Below, piece after piece: positions 48,011 through 60,894 of a stretch of 64,000 nt of DNA. The notes under the pieces are model-generated. The model made no database searches, was not told the origin of the DNA, and saw only the letters and a program-made list of their open reading frames with translations. The stretch spans positions 1,419,816,656 through 1,419,880,655 of the forward strand of contig NC_056733.1 in the NCBI RefSeq assembly GCF_019279795.1, written 5' to 3'. Every line of letters begins with the position of its first letter. Position 1 is the first letter of the stretch. This DNA comes from Protopterus annectens (Eukaryota > Chordata > Ceratodontiformes > Protopteridae). A program made the position numbers and the translations under genes.

Positions 48011-49933
48011 GAAAAATTAATTTTCAGGGTGCTGCTTACTGTGATGGATCCAAAGTCTTCTTAAGACACTAGGTCTTGCTGGCTAGATTCTGCTGAAATC
48101 AAAGTCTAGTTATCATAGTCTGTTGCCCACATAAACTTGCAGAGTGTACACTGATGCAGCACCAAAACTCTGAGCAGTAACCAATAAATGAGTTTTTATA
48201 AACAAATCACACATACTACTGTTGCAGCTTTAGTTACACTGTACTACTTTACTTCTCAAACAGCATGGATGATATGAGAGATACAATACAAAAATATCTC
48301 TAACAATGTTATCTGCTATAGTCCCTTGATAGTAGTTTTATATCCCGTCTTTCTCCATGATACTCTATTTTGGTCTTTGTGTGAAAACATCTGTTTGCTG
48401 CTGTTGCAGAAAAAATGTTTTCATCCTGTAATGCTGATATTGCCTTTTAAGGAAACACCTTGCGGAAAAACACATACAAATGCTGACTTGATCATTCAAA
48501 CTTCCTTGGTTAACAGTGTCATATGATAAAACATGTACAGATTGTTTCCCTGCTGTCCATTCTTTAAAGAAGCAGGTTAACTTCCTTACTGACAATGTGA
48601 AATACATACATCCTGTATTTTTACATTTACAAATGTGCTGTGTATACCAACATTGCAATTTAAAGCTTGGCTTACACCTGCTTGAATTCTGTCTAATAGC
48701 ATCCATACTAAAAAGGTGACACAGAAAAAGGTCTTACCACTTAGCAAGAGAACAGGTGATCAGGCTGTTGTTGCATATGGCTGGAAATTTTTCAGAGTCC
48801 TCGAGAAGCTGCTGAAAAACAACAGGCAGCGAACTGATGTGCAAAGTAGATGTCCACCTTTCTTGGAGGTTGTATGGCACTGCCACTTTCCTGTACTGCA
48901 GGCTCAATGTGGATTCAGACATCTGAGAAACTGTACTACTACAAGCTGCATAAACTGGAGTATTTCTGTTTAGGATTTACACATATGTACAAATGTTAGT
49001 TACTGCAACTTCACTGAAGTAACCCTCTGCAGGGCTTACCACTCCTCTGTGTTTGAATGCAGGCTAGCTTGCCATTGAAAAATTAATTATAAGGTGCTGC
49101 TTACTGTGATGGATCCGAAGTCTTCTTAAGACACTAGGTCTTGCTGGCTGGACTCTGCTGAAATCAAAGCCTAGTTATAATAGCATTTACAGTTGGTTGC
49201 CTACAGAAACTTGCAGCACCAAACTCAGAGCAGTAACCAATAACTTTTTATAAACAAACCACACATACTACTTTTGTAGCTTTAGTTACACTGTACTACT
49301 TTACTTCTCAAACAGCATGGATGGTATGAGAGATACAATACAAAAATATCTCTAGCAATGTTATCTGCTATAGTCTCTTTATAGTAGTTTTATATCCTAT
49401 TTTTCTCCATGATACTCTGTTTTGGTCTTTGTGTGAAAACATTTGTTTGCTACTGTTTGCAGAAGAATATGTTTTCATCCTGTAATGCTGATATCATCTT
49501 TTAAGGAAACACCTTGTTGAAAAAACAGATACAAATGCTGACTTGATCATTCAAACTTCATTGGTTAATAGTGTCATATGATAGAAACATGTACAGATTC
49601 TTTTCCTGTTGTCCATTCTTTAAAGAAGCAGGTTGACGTTCTTACTGAAAATGTGAAATGTATACACCCTGTTTTTTACATTCTTGCCAAGTCTGTAAGA
49701 GGTCAGCTTTCTTGCTGACAGTGTGAAATGCATACATTCTTGCTAAATCTGTAGGAAAACATGTCCATTAAGCAAATTCCTTATTTTTCAAGTCACAGTC
49801 ATTTAGTATGGATGCTAATCACATATTGCTAAACTCTATTTCTACATTTAAGCAAGCTTTATTTTATACCTTATTTATTTTGCATATACAGAATTACTTT
49901 CAGTCTTTTATTCACAGTTAAATACACTCTAAA
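48011..49933. repeat. 1.9-kb block with ~600-bp direct repeats
   Basis: The segment 48011-48612 is repeated at 49077-49672 with roughly 90% identity, both starting GAAAAATTAATT and sharing TGTGATGGATCC and TTCTCAAACAGCATGG. About 460 bp lie between them. The whole block is flanked by the identical 15-mer ACCTATGAACCTATT (47996-48010 and 49934-49948). There is also a 15-base inverted pair, AGCATCCATACTAAA (about 48700) and its complement (about 49804). No coding capacity was seen. An LTR pair with a very short interior is possible, but no primer site was recognised. Confidence 0.7.
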
Positions 49934-49948
49934 ACCTATGAACCTATT

Positions 49949-50127
49949 AAGCATAATGTTTCAACAGTCTGCACTGTTACCAAAGCATTCTTTAAATGGT
50001 ATTGGTTTTACAGTGTGCTCATGCTCTTAATGACATCTTAGAATACCAAAATGGATGCTCAGATTTTTCTCCACTCTGTTCTTGATGTGAATGGCTTGGC
50101 ATCCATTGCTCAAGCATATGACAAGTT
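49949..50127. other. Short unassigned spacer
   Basis: No recognisable feature between the direct-repeat block and the CR1 tail. Confidence 0.4.
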
Positions 50128-52300
50128 AGTTATAGGTTCCTAGGTTCATAGGTAGGTACTAGGCTATCTGCCCGAGGGCATTTATAAGCCTAGCCAGAGT
50201 GAGTCAGCTTTCACCGCCCCATTGATTAATTAACTGATCCTCTGTCAAGCAGAGCCAATGAAGTGATCCCAGGGATGTATTTTCTATTACCCATCCACTC
50301 GTCAAGGTTTCTCTTGAAGAGTGTTAGTGAGGGGCTCTGCCTGATGTAATTTGGAATTTTGTTCAAAAGCATGGGGAGTCTCTGTGACAGGAATCTATCC
50401 CTCCAGCATGTTCTATTTATTGTTGTGGGGAGGTTTAGCTCACTAGAGAGCATGGCTCGCAGTGACTTGGATTTCTTTAGGTGGAGCATGTGCATCAATT
50501 CTGAGTTGGACATGGCTTTGTAAGTCAAGCAGAGATCACCTCTGAGTAAGCGATATGCCACTGAGTATAGCCAGAGTTTTTTCAGTCAGGCTGCATAGGA
50601 CATATGTTTGAGACCAGTAATCCTCTTGGTGAGGTACTTTTGTGGTCTTTCCAGCTGTTGGAAGTGTCTTGTGAGGTACATCCCAAATGGGGCATTGTAC
50701 TCTATGATGGGTCTAATGAGTGACGAGTAGAGGGGCACTATAACCTCTTTATTTCTAGATGTGAACCCTTTAGTAATTAGATGGGTCACATAGAAGGATT
50801 TCCTAGCTACTTTGGCAATATGATTGTCAAAGGAGAGATTACTATCTACCTGTGTCCCCAGATCTCTTATTACCTCTTCTATATTAAGGGGGCTGCCACC
50901 TATGTGGTAATTCGTGAGTGTTCTATTTTTCCCAAATGGGATGACTATACATTTTTTGGCATTTAGCTTGAGGCCATGACTTTGACACCAGGTGTCCGTC
51001 TCAGTAAGGCCCTTTTGGAGGATGTCCGTGTCAGCCGGAGAGTCAATTATGGTTCCCAGTTTGCAGTCATCTGCGAACTTGGTTAGCCATAGTCCTCCTA
51101 TGTTTGCCTGTACGTCTGAGAAGTATATGCCGAACAGTAGGGGTCCCAGGACCGAGTTTTGTGGGACACCACTTGTGACTGGTTTAGAATAGGACCTGGG
51201 GCCCGCTATTTTTACCGTGTGAGTTCTGTCTGTAAGCCAGTTGGCAACCCATCTCGTGATGTAGGGGTTTAAGTTCAGGCTGGTGAGTTTTTTCTGTAAT
51301 ACCCGAGTAGGGAATGGTGTCAAAAGCCATGGTGAGGTCAAAGTAGGCTGTGTAAACCACCTTTCCCTCATCTATGGCCTTGGTGACTGTCTCGAAGAAG
51401 TCAACCAGGTTTAGTAGGCATGATCTGCCCTTAACAAAGCTGAACTGGGTCAGGTCAAGTGTTTGGAGGTTCCCAATGTCTTTGTTAATGAGTTCCATGA
51501 TAATGCGCTCCATAGCCTTGCAGACCAGGCTAGTCAGGCTTATGGGGCAATAGTTACCAGGGTCAGTTGTGGCCCCTCCTTTGTGGAGAGGAATAACCAT
51601 TGCTGTGCACCATTCTATGGATACATAGCCTGTGGAGAGACTGAGGTTGAACATGTGTTTAGGTGGGGGGTTAGTTCGTTCTGTAGTTTGTGCAAGACGC
51701 AGTCTGGGACACCATCTGGTCCCATTGATGCTGTGTTTTTGGCTTTTGAAAGGGCTGTTTTTACCTGTGCATCTGTGATTTTTTGGGACACTACACTTTT
51801 CCGGTATTGTTGTGTGCCTTTTTGGAGGGGAGAGGGGCGTGAAGTTTGCACTGAATCTATCTGCCAGGATGTTGGCAATATCAGTAGGTTCAGTATATTT
51901 TGTGCTATTTTGCACTAGTTCAGTGCATATATGTGAGTTGCCACTTAGATTATTAACATAGCTAAAGAAGGCTTTGTGGTTATCTTTTGAATCCTTGGCT
52001 ATTTTTCTTTCGAAGTTAGCCTTGGATGATTTCATGAGGGACCTCAGTTTCTTACTGATACTGATCAGGGATGTCTTTCCTTCTTGGGATTTGCTTTTTT
52101 TTCTGAAATAGTTTCCTCCTTCTGTTGTATAGCCTGTTTATTGCAGGGGTCCACCAAACTGGTTTCCTTCTCTTAGAGGAGTGAGTCTTGGTTTTGCTAG
52201 GGATGGCACGATCCATGAATCTTTGTAGATGCCTTATGATCAGTGATCCAGTCATAATCCTAAATATTAGAAAATATATTAATGACATATACGTGACCTT
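50128..52300 (-). pseudogene. CR1 LINE, 5'-truncated and broken
   Basis: Minus strand. From 52288 down there are pieces of the region before RT, then RT motifs: CPISLTSLVCKAMERII, SFVKGRSCLLNLVDFFETV, YFDLTMAFDTIP, SGVPQNSVLGPLLFGIYF, KFADDCKLG (the FADD catalytic box) and RDLGTQVDSNLSF. The C-terminal FKRNLDEWMGNRKYIPG ends at about 50226. These match CR1 in order. Frames shift near 51300 and elsewhere. The 3' end near 50128 has repeated CCTATGAACCTA-like words typical of CR1 tails. The upstream part and endonuclease are missing. Confidence 0.85.
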
Positions 52301-52442
52301 TCTTTTTCTGAATTTTCAGTTTAACATTGTATTGATTAGTGTAACAAAACAAATTCCCTAGTAATTTCAAAGGTATACAAGAGCTTGTAATACATAATAG
52401 AATTATAGGTGCTGAAAGATACTGAACATTTGTGCAGGGATA

Positions 52443-55400
52443 TAGATTTATTTATTTATTTACTTTTGTTTGCTGGGATAGTCATACTGGGTGATGGCTC
52501 ATTTTCGGTGGAGGCCTGGGGAGAAAAGCTCCAGGACAGGTTTAATTAGTTGTTGCAAAAAATTATACAGTGAACAATAATTGGATTATACTGTAAGTAG
52601 AACGTTTACAAAATAAATAATTTTACTGAGTGCAATATTTGGAAGAATTTACAAAAAAACCCAGTGAACTATATTTAGAAGGTTTTATAAGCACACAAAA
52701 CAAGAAAGAAGCCATTACATGAGTGTTTTCAGGAGGAACCGATGAGAAAACTTAATGAGGAGAACTTTGTGTACAGAGGATTAGTAGATTTATGTGATAT
52801 ATATTAGTGAGGGACTGAATGTATGCAAAGAATTGATCCAGAGAAGAGTAAAGTATAGGTTTTCAGATTAAACCTGCTTCAACAGTATTCTAGGAAGGAT
52901 GAAGTAAATAGTAGGGGATGGAAGGTAGTTAGAAAAGAAGCGCAACTAAGAAAAACTTAGAGAATAGTAGGGTATAAAAAGTTACGGGATAAGAAAGTTG
53001 GACATGAAGGAAGTAACAGGAGTGGGGGGGAGGAGGAGGAGATAGAGGTAAAGTTAGGACAGTGAGGGTATACAGAGTGTAGGCAAGTAGAAATAAAGTA
53101 GGGAGAGAGGAGGGAGGGAAGAGGGAAGTAAAGATAGTCAACCAGGGCTTGAGCATGAGCAGATCCAGTTGTTCCCTAGGAACTCTTTTAGTAGTTTTTT
53201 TGAAGTGAAGTGAGTTAGGAGTGCTCATAATTGGCTCAGGGATAGCATTCATTTTTTGGTGATATAGTTGGAATACAGTGAGTCACCAGCTCTGTTATGA
53301 GATTTGGTAACTTGAAGAAGGGATTTGGTGGAGGATCGAAGACTATGATTATTAGAGTAGGGTTGAAGCAAGAGCTGCAGAGTGGGAGTTTCATCAGGGT
53401 GGTGAATGAGACAGTGAGCGAAGGAGAGTTGAATAAGTGCTATTTGGTGAGGTAGTTCTAGCCAGTGTAGTTGCAGTAAGGCATAGTAGTACTGTGTTCA
53501 ATGGGATAAGGTGGTAGCAAATTTTATGATTTTTATTGTAACAGATTTCCAGTTTGGAGAGTTCTGTCTTAGTTAGGTTTGTAAGGATGGGAGATGCATA
53601 GGGAAGGGTAGAGAGAAGATGGTTTTGTCTTGTGGAATTTGTAAGGAAAGGTTTTATTCTATGTGCAGAACCTAATTGAATATGAGTATTTTTAATGGAC
53701 TGGGTTGGTGATCATCATATTTTAGGTTATTATCAATATGAACACCTAATAATTTTGTGTGGGAAACTGCAGATATTAAGGTGTTGTTACATGAATATAT
53801 TTGGAAAGGGGTACAGTGATTACCTGATTTATTGGGGAAAAAGTGCATTAGTTTGGTTTTGGAGGGGTTCAGTAGGAGATGTGCATCAGATAGCCATGAC
53901 TCAATGGATAGGAAGGCCTGCTGGGTTTTACTACTTAGTTGGGTGATGGAGGGAGAGGCACAGATTAGAGTAGAGTCATCAGCATATTGAGCCAAGGAGG
54001 CTAGTGGGGTTGAAGACTGAAGTCGGTTAGTGAATATTCTGAACAGAAGGGGGCCAAGTATAGACCCTTGAGAAACACCTAGGGTGACAGGTAAAAGTGA
54101 AGAGAGTTCCTGTTGCCATTTGACAGCTTGCTGAAACTGGATAGGTACTTGTGGAACCAGGCTAGTGCAGAGGAGTGGAGTTTTAGAGATGTAAACTTAT
54201 CAAGGAGTTTCTGGTGAAGAACTGTGTCAAAGGCTTTAGAGAGATCTAAGAAGATAGAGGAAACAAATTATCCATTATTTCTGTCATGTTTAATGGTGTT
54301 GGGAAAGCTTAGGAGGGCAGTTGTGGTGCTGTGGGGGGTGGAACTAGTGTTGTGTGTTTGTTAAGAGTTTGTTAGCTAAAAGGTAATTCAAGAGTTGATT
54401 GTGTATACATTTTTCAAGAATTTTAGAAAGGGGGTAGAATAGCGATGGATCTGTAGTTTGAGAGGTTGGTGGAGTTCCTGCATTTGTGTAAGGGAAGACT
54501 GTGGGATATTTTCCAGCTAGTGGGGATGTACTGTTCTGAGATGGAGCAGTTAATTAAGATAGCTACAGGATAAGTAATAGCTGGGGTAGCTATTTTTAAA
54601 AATTCAGTAGGTAGGTTATCAGCTGCAAGAGTAGTAGGTTTTAATCTGGCGAGAATATTTTTTATAGTGGATGTCTGGACAGGGTGGAAAGAAAAGGAAT
54701 CATTGGAATTGCAAAATAAAGTAGGTATGCATGGAGGAATATAGTTATGTGAGTTAGTGAGTGAGAGAACAGAGTTTCTAAAGAAAGTATTGAATTGTGT
54801 GGCGATGTTGTCAGTGGTTGAGGATGTTGAGAGTGTAGGGGAGGATGTGTTGCCAGGTTGGAGAAGATTTTTATTGAGGTCCAAAATTTCTTGGGGGTGT
54901 TGTAATTCTGCCATTGATAGGTAGTAAAATAGGCTTTTATGTCAAGCTTTATTTGGGATTTAGCTTTGTTGCAAAATTGTTTGCAAAGATTGAGATTGGC
55001 TAGATTATTGTTGGAACACCATAGAGACCAGGCTTTGGCTCTATGATTTAGTACATTTTTAGTTTAATTAGATAGCCATGGAGTATAATGAGACTTTATT
55101 CTAACAGATCTGTATGGCGCTAATCTATTTAAGGCTAAAAGGAAGATGTTATTAAAGTAGTCAACAGCAGTGTCAAGGGGGAAGGATTTCATTGGAGATC
55201 AGTCACTGAGATGAAGAAATGATAAAGTTTGAATGTTGAAGTTCTTTTTGTTTTGAATTAGGCAGAAACAGGAATGTCTAATAGGATTAATATGGTGTTG
55301 GACTAAGAAAGTGGGGAGATGGTCACTGATACCCACAGGGAGACAGTCTAAGTGGCAGGCAAAGGAGGGTTTGTTAGTGAGTATCCAGTCAAGTCCTGAT

Positions 55401-57050
55401 TTCCTCTTAGTAGCTTTGTCTATTCTAGTAGGAGTTTGAATAACTTGGGAAAAGCAGTGTAGGTTAATGAAATGTGTGGGTTATCTGAGTTATATGATAG
55501 CCAATCAGTGTTGAGGTCAAGGTCACCCATAATAATAGTTTCTTGTGAGAAGGATAGGGATATCCAGTGGAGAATGTCCTCAACTGAGTTGTGGGTATTA
55601 CCTGGGGGGATGTAAATTTCAAATGTATTATATGTTGTGTTGAGTTAAGTTCGAGTTTAGAGCATAATAGTTCAGAATTAGTAGGAGGGGGGTGGGGAGA
55701 TTAATATGTTCCAGTTTTAAGTTTTGCTTAAACATTATAGTTACTCTTCCACCCCGCTTATATATTCTGTCACATTTGTGTACATTATATCCAGGGGGAT
55801 GAATAACACTGCTGTTGATTTCAGGTTTGAGCCAGGTTTCAGTTAGTACAGTTATATCCAGGCTATATAGGAATATGGTGGCATGGAAGTCATGGACTTT
55901 GTTGAGTATACTTCTTAGGTTCATGCTGAGTAGCAGAAGGTTAGAGCCTTTGGAAGAGGTAGGAACACTGGTGGAAGGAGTGGAGAGGGATTGGTAAGAA
56001 ATAGAAAAGAGTGGATAGGGCCTGGGTTAGGGTGGATATCTCCACTGGGTTTTAGGGGAGTGGAGTAGCAAGTTTAGATGGAAGTGAATTTGGGTAGGAG
56101 ATTGTAATATCTGAGAAATATGTGGGATTTGGAGATTAGTTGGAGGCATTTATATGAGAAGTAACCTATGTGGGTAGTATTATATAAACTTCAGGGGCAA
56201 TTTTGATGTTAGAGTGTGATATTTGTGGGAGGAGAGGGCTAGTTACGGTGTGGGAGGTGTGGTAGCTGTGTAGTTGGAATTGGAGGGATATTAGTGAGTA
56301 TGAGGAGAGATAGGCAGAGTGTGTGAAGAAATATAAGTTGTGGGTGTGAGATGTGGCTGCTAGTAGACATTATAGTGGATAGTTTGAGGGGGGGTTATGA
56401 TAAAGAAAGATTAAAAGACAGGACCTAGTGAGAAAGGGTGTAGTGAAAAAGAAACTGAGGGAGAGTGTGAAAGATAAGAAGGTAGAAAGAGGGTGTAGAT
56501 CCTGTTAATGGAAGGAGTAAGAGGTGAGAGAATAAGGTGAAAAAAACAAGACGAGCTAGGCTTAAAAGTGTTGGTAACAATGGGATGGGTTAATAAAGAT
56601 ATAGGGAGAGTAGGAATGTAATTACATGAAGGAAGACGAACATGAAAATGTAGTGTGAATGTAAGTAAGGGGAGTGATTTGTTGGAAGGAAAGATAGGCA
56701 GGAAGTAGTTATAGGTTATAATAGTTGGAAGATTAAAGGAGATATAGCTATATGTATAGGTTTTTGATAGTTGGTGTGAGTTAGAGGAGGTAGATGTAAC
56801 TGAGGTAGAGTAGGGTAATTTTGACTAAGAATACAGGGAGTAAGCAATATTTAAAGTAATGTGACTGGTTGTTTGAAATGGGGTGTGGTTAGGATCCGAT
56901 AAATGTAGAGGTAGTGGGAGGTGATATTTGGGGGCAGAGTAGGAGAGAGCCCGAGTGGCGTGAGCAGGACCGGAGTGTAGGAAACTGACAAAACAATCAA
57001 AGAAACCGTGAGTAGGTGCTAGCACTATGTACTTACAGATAAAGAAAGTG
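52443..57050 (-). pseudogene. L2-like LINE, nearly full length but broken
   Basis: Minus strand. The 3' end at about 52443 carries a TAAATAAATAAATA-type tail after a 3' UTR. RT motifs: PTSWKISHSLPLHK and LSNYRSIAILPP (54423-54560), QYADDSTLICAS and LLLNPSKTKLMHF (53995-53850). Endonuclease words lie at 55924-55628: SLDITVLTETWLKPEI, HPPGYN and RGGRVTIMF. The C-terminus ends near 52930. The wording resembles L2-clade elements (Jockey superfamily), though a close relative is possible. Stops and shifts are frequent. The upstream part (56000-57050) is pyrimidine-rich on this strand and looks like a 5' UTR. Confidence 0.72.
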
Positions 57051-58545
57051 AAAGAAGTTAAGGATAGAACAGTGGGGAAACAATGAATTTAGGCAGGCAG
57101 CAGGGTAAAATTCTAGCAAAAGGGATAGCACAGTGGTGAGCTAGTTACACTTAACAGATATGTTTATAGGTTGGATAGGTAAACATATATCAACATATGT
57201 GGAGAGTTGATAGGCTTTATGGTTATGGTGAGGAATTACTGGTCATTCATGACTTGTGTGAGGGTAATCACTAGCATTTTATTTGCCTGAAAGCAGCCTG
57301 GAAGGAGAACAGAGTTAAATATAAATTAGTTGCATGAATTCAGCAGGAGGGATTTAGACCAACAGAGTGATGTGTTTAGGTATAAGCATGAAGCAGAGAG
57401 GAAACAAAGAAACAATGTTAGTGAGAAAGAGAAAATGTGCTTAAAGAGGATAGGAAGCAGATAAGAAGGAAGGCTAGTTTCATAAAGTCAAAGCAGCAAT
57501 TAACAATAAAATATTTTAAAGCGGCTCAGTATCAGAATACAATACATACAAAAAAAACAGTGATTACCAGCATCACTTTACAGTCCAAGCAATAATAAAC
57601 AGCACAGCAGTAGGCTCCTTATCACAAGGTACAAAGTAACGGTCACCTAGCACAGTCTAGTCACCTAAGCAAATAAGCCGGTGAGCAGATTAAGTAATCA
57701 AACAAACAGTCTAGCGATTGGAGCTAGTACAGTACATAAACTGCAAGTAACAAAACATCAATAAACAGACTGTGAAATCAGTTAACAGTAAGTTGATGAG
57801 CCGAGCAAAGGCAGTATACAAAAATTAATAGCAAATCTTACTCACAGAGAAAAGACAAAATAAATACCTGTACATTTTAGATTTTATTATTCCATATATG
57901 TTAATTAAAATGGAAAATCTACACATTTGCTTTAGAGTGTTGACATATCACCAGTAAAGTCAGTTGTGAAACAGATAGTTGAGAGAAAAATGGCGCATAA
58001 TGCCGAGGCAAATTTAAACTGCTGCAAGGCATGAAGGAAGTACTGAAGAAAAAGTGAAAGTAAAAATACAAGGATCTACCAGAAAAAGATACGGTAGATA
58101 TTGTGCCTCACTAGAAAGACCAGAATGTAGGAAACTGACAAAACAATCAAAGAAATCATAAGTAGGTGCTAGCACTATGTACTTACAGGTAAAGGTAAAG
58201 AAAGTGAAAGAAGTTAAGGATAGAACAGTGGGAAAAAATTAATTTTGGCAGGCAGCAGGGTAAAATTCTAGCAAAAGGGATAGTATGGTTGTGAGTTAGT
58301 TACACTTAACAGATATGTTTGCAGATTGAGTAGGTAAACATATATTAACATATGTGGAGAGTTGTTAGGCTGGATGTTCTATGGTGAGGGATTGCTGGTT
58401 GTTCCTGAATTGATTGAGGGGGATCACTAGCATGTTATTTGCCTGAAAGCAGCCTCTTTGATTTCATTATTCCATATATGTTAATTAAAATGAAAAATCT
58501 ACACATTTGCTTTAGAGCTTTGGCATACCACTGGTAAAGTAGATG
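56980..58545 (-). repeat. Duplicated 5' region next to the L2-like LINE
   Basis: Segment A (56980-57302) is repeated at 58128-58455, and segment B (57878-57965) at 58456-58545. In the second copy A and B are adjacent; in the first they are separated by about 575 bp (57303-57877). Identity is about 88-90% by eye. The spacer holds no coding frame. Confidence 0.75.
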
Positions 58546-58675
58546 CAAAAGGCTAAACTGTAAGGTAAAAGGACAATTTCTGGTAATCCACTTATTTCTG
58601 GACATACTACAATTACTCTCCAATACTACTAGTGTTTGGTAGCTAGTGCCTTAATACTACACAGATGCCTAGTGG

Positions 58676-58935
58676 CTTGGCATCAGAGTGGCTCAGTAGT
58701 CAGCATTCCTACTTCACAGTATCTGATTCTCCAGTTCTGTTCTTGGCTGAGCTGCTTTTTGTACAGAGTCTGCAAGTCTTCACTGTGCTTTTTGGGTTTT
58801 CGTCTGGTTCTCTGCTTTCTTCCACATCCCAAAGTCATGCAGTAAGTGACTAGATGATCCTCCAAACTGCCTGGAACTGTGCATGCCATGTGTCAGTGTG
58901 TGTTTTCTGCAATAAACTGACCTCCTATATGACAT
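58676..58935 (+). repeat. V-SINE-like SINE
   Basis: A tRNA-like head with A box TGGCTCAGTAG (58689-58699) leads to the conserved V-SINE central block (GTCTGCAAGTCTTCACTGTG, then GGTTCTCTGCTTTCTTCCAC, then CCCAAAGTCATGCAG). A 3' tail of about 60 bp follows. It is the clearest of the three copies in the window. Confidence 0.78.
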
Positions 58936-60894
58936 TGTTTTTATGCCTTAAATCCATTAAATGTTAAAATGGACTCCAATTCCTCTTTTACTCTAGGCTT
59001 GATAAAGTGAGCAGTCCGAGAAAGAATAAATAACTGTTCTCTGTTCTGGAAAAAGAACTGCTCCTTTCCACTTCAGTGGGGCAAAATGTACCACAGCAAT
59101 GTCCATTAAAACCCATTGTACTAGCTGCTGTATGTCTGTTATGAGAATTTGATTCAAATTCTGACAGACAGATTATAAAAAGGAAAAGGTAAAATTACAT
59201 TTCTCTTTTACCTTTATTGTTCACCCAATATTACTGTAGCTTTTCTTCAACATAATAGCATTGAATACAACAGTATATGCTGCTCGGGATTTTCTTGAGA
59301 GGGCTGCCAGATCAAAATGCTGTCCAAGGAAATATGCTTTCTTTTTCAGGTTTTCTGCTGTTTGTATTCTTACATCATCTTCTCTGGGTTTGTTTCTGGT
59401 AGTTTTAAATTTTCCATATGTTGTGATTCTTTAATACATTGTAAACTTATGAATTGTAAGAGGTGCTAGAAATGGTTTCCATTTTAAGATATCAAGGAAA
59501 AACAATTCAAGACTTTCTTGAGCTAGCTGCCAGAAAAGACTGCTGTGTGAAGATATCTGATATTTTTTGTATACTTACATTGCATTCTTCCTGTTTTCCC
59601 TTTTTACTGCAGAGTTACTTTATTTACTGATTTCTTTCTTGAAATTTTAAATAAAAGTTTTAGCAGCAAGGAACGTTTGTGTTTATTTTGGGGAGGCCCA
59701 GGAGACAGTGACTGCATTATGTGCCTGTGAATTAGAACAGCAACTGCAAATTGGTCTCTTTTGTTTAAGACAAAGCAAAAGTTTGAGATTTTCCTGAAAT
59801 TATATCAGTAACTATGAGTTTATCCCACCTATAGGCACATGTTGTAAAAATCTTCCCCTTAAATTAAACTTTAGTGACCCTCCATTTCATATAGTCACAC
59901 CCATTAGATGCATACTTCAGTACCCATAGCTTCAGTCCTTTCCCAGCTTACTTTAAAAATCTTCATTTAGTACTAGTGCTTAATAATGTGTTGCAAAGTT
60001 GTATATAAAATGACTGGAACATATACTATTTGTTTTAAAAAAAGTATTACAACGTAGTGGCCTTTTAATAGTTATGAGGGCACTGCATAAGTTTAATTTC
60101 AAAGACTTAATAAATGATTGTTATCTCAATTTAAAATAAATGCTTCACATTTCCAGAAAGTGCACTTAGTTTTTATTAACATGATAATAAATATGTATGA
60201 GAGTAAAAGCATATTTAGAATGTTTAATCTCTAAAAGGAGCCACAAAAAGTAAGTATGCAACTACATAGATCCCAACATACATAGACATTTTTAAATCTG
60301 CCAAAACTTTACCTGCTCTTCAGAGATCTAGGTTCAGTTAAGAAGAGTTAGAAAATAATTTATTTGCAGACAGTGAATAACATCCAGCTAATTAGTGGGA
60401 GGAGCTGAGAAATAACATTCTTCATTTAACTAGCAATATTTGGAGGCATCTTTATATAGTTGGAGTGCTTGTTTGGCTTGGTTGCTGTTTCCTGCCTGAC
60501 TATTGCTAACCTCTGTCTGCATTTGATTTTTACCACCCACCCGCTCAACTGTTGTACTTTTAAACTTGGTGCCTTTTGAGTTGCCTGTCCCTACTATAAA
60601 TCTGATTTTGAACACTCCTCCCAGTTCCATCTTATCAGTTCATTCTACTGAGTAAGGAGAGATAATTTGGGGAGGCCCACCCTCTTAGTCTCTTAAACTT
60701 GAATTATCTTTTGTTTCCTCCATTATCAATTACTTAAAGAAAAAAAATCCACTTTATCCAGCTGTTTTCCTGTATCTGTGCTTCTTCCTACTTTATTACT
60801 TTATTTTTCTTTTTGCTACTTTATCTTAAAGTGTTTAGTTGCACTTATTCTGCTGCATTTATTACTGCTTGTTGGTAGCCTGATTACATTGTAA
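58936..60894. other. Unassigned AT-rich sequence
   Basis: No gene family could be recognised. A few AATAAA words and a minus-strand 66-codon frame (60430-60630) have no support. Confidence 0.4.
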
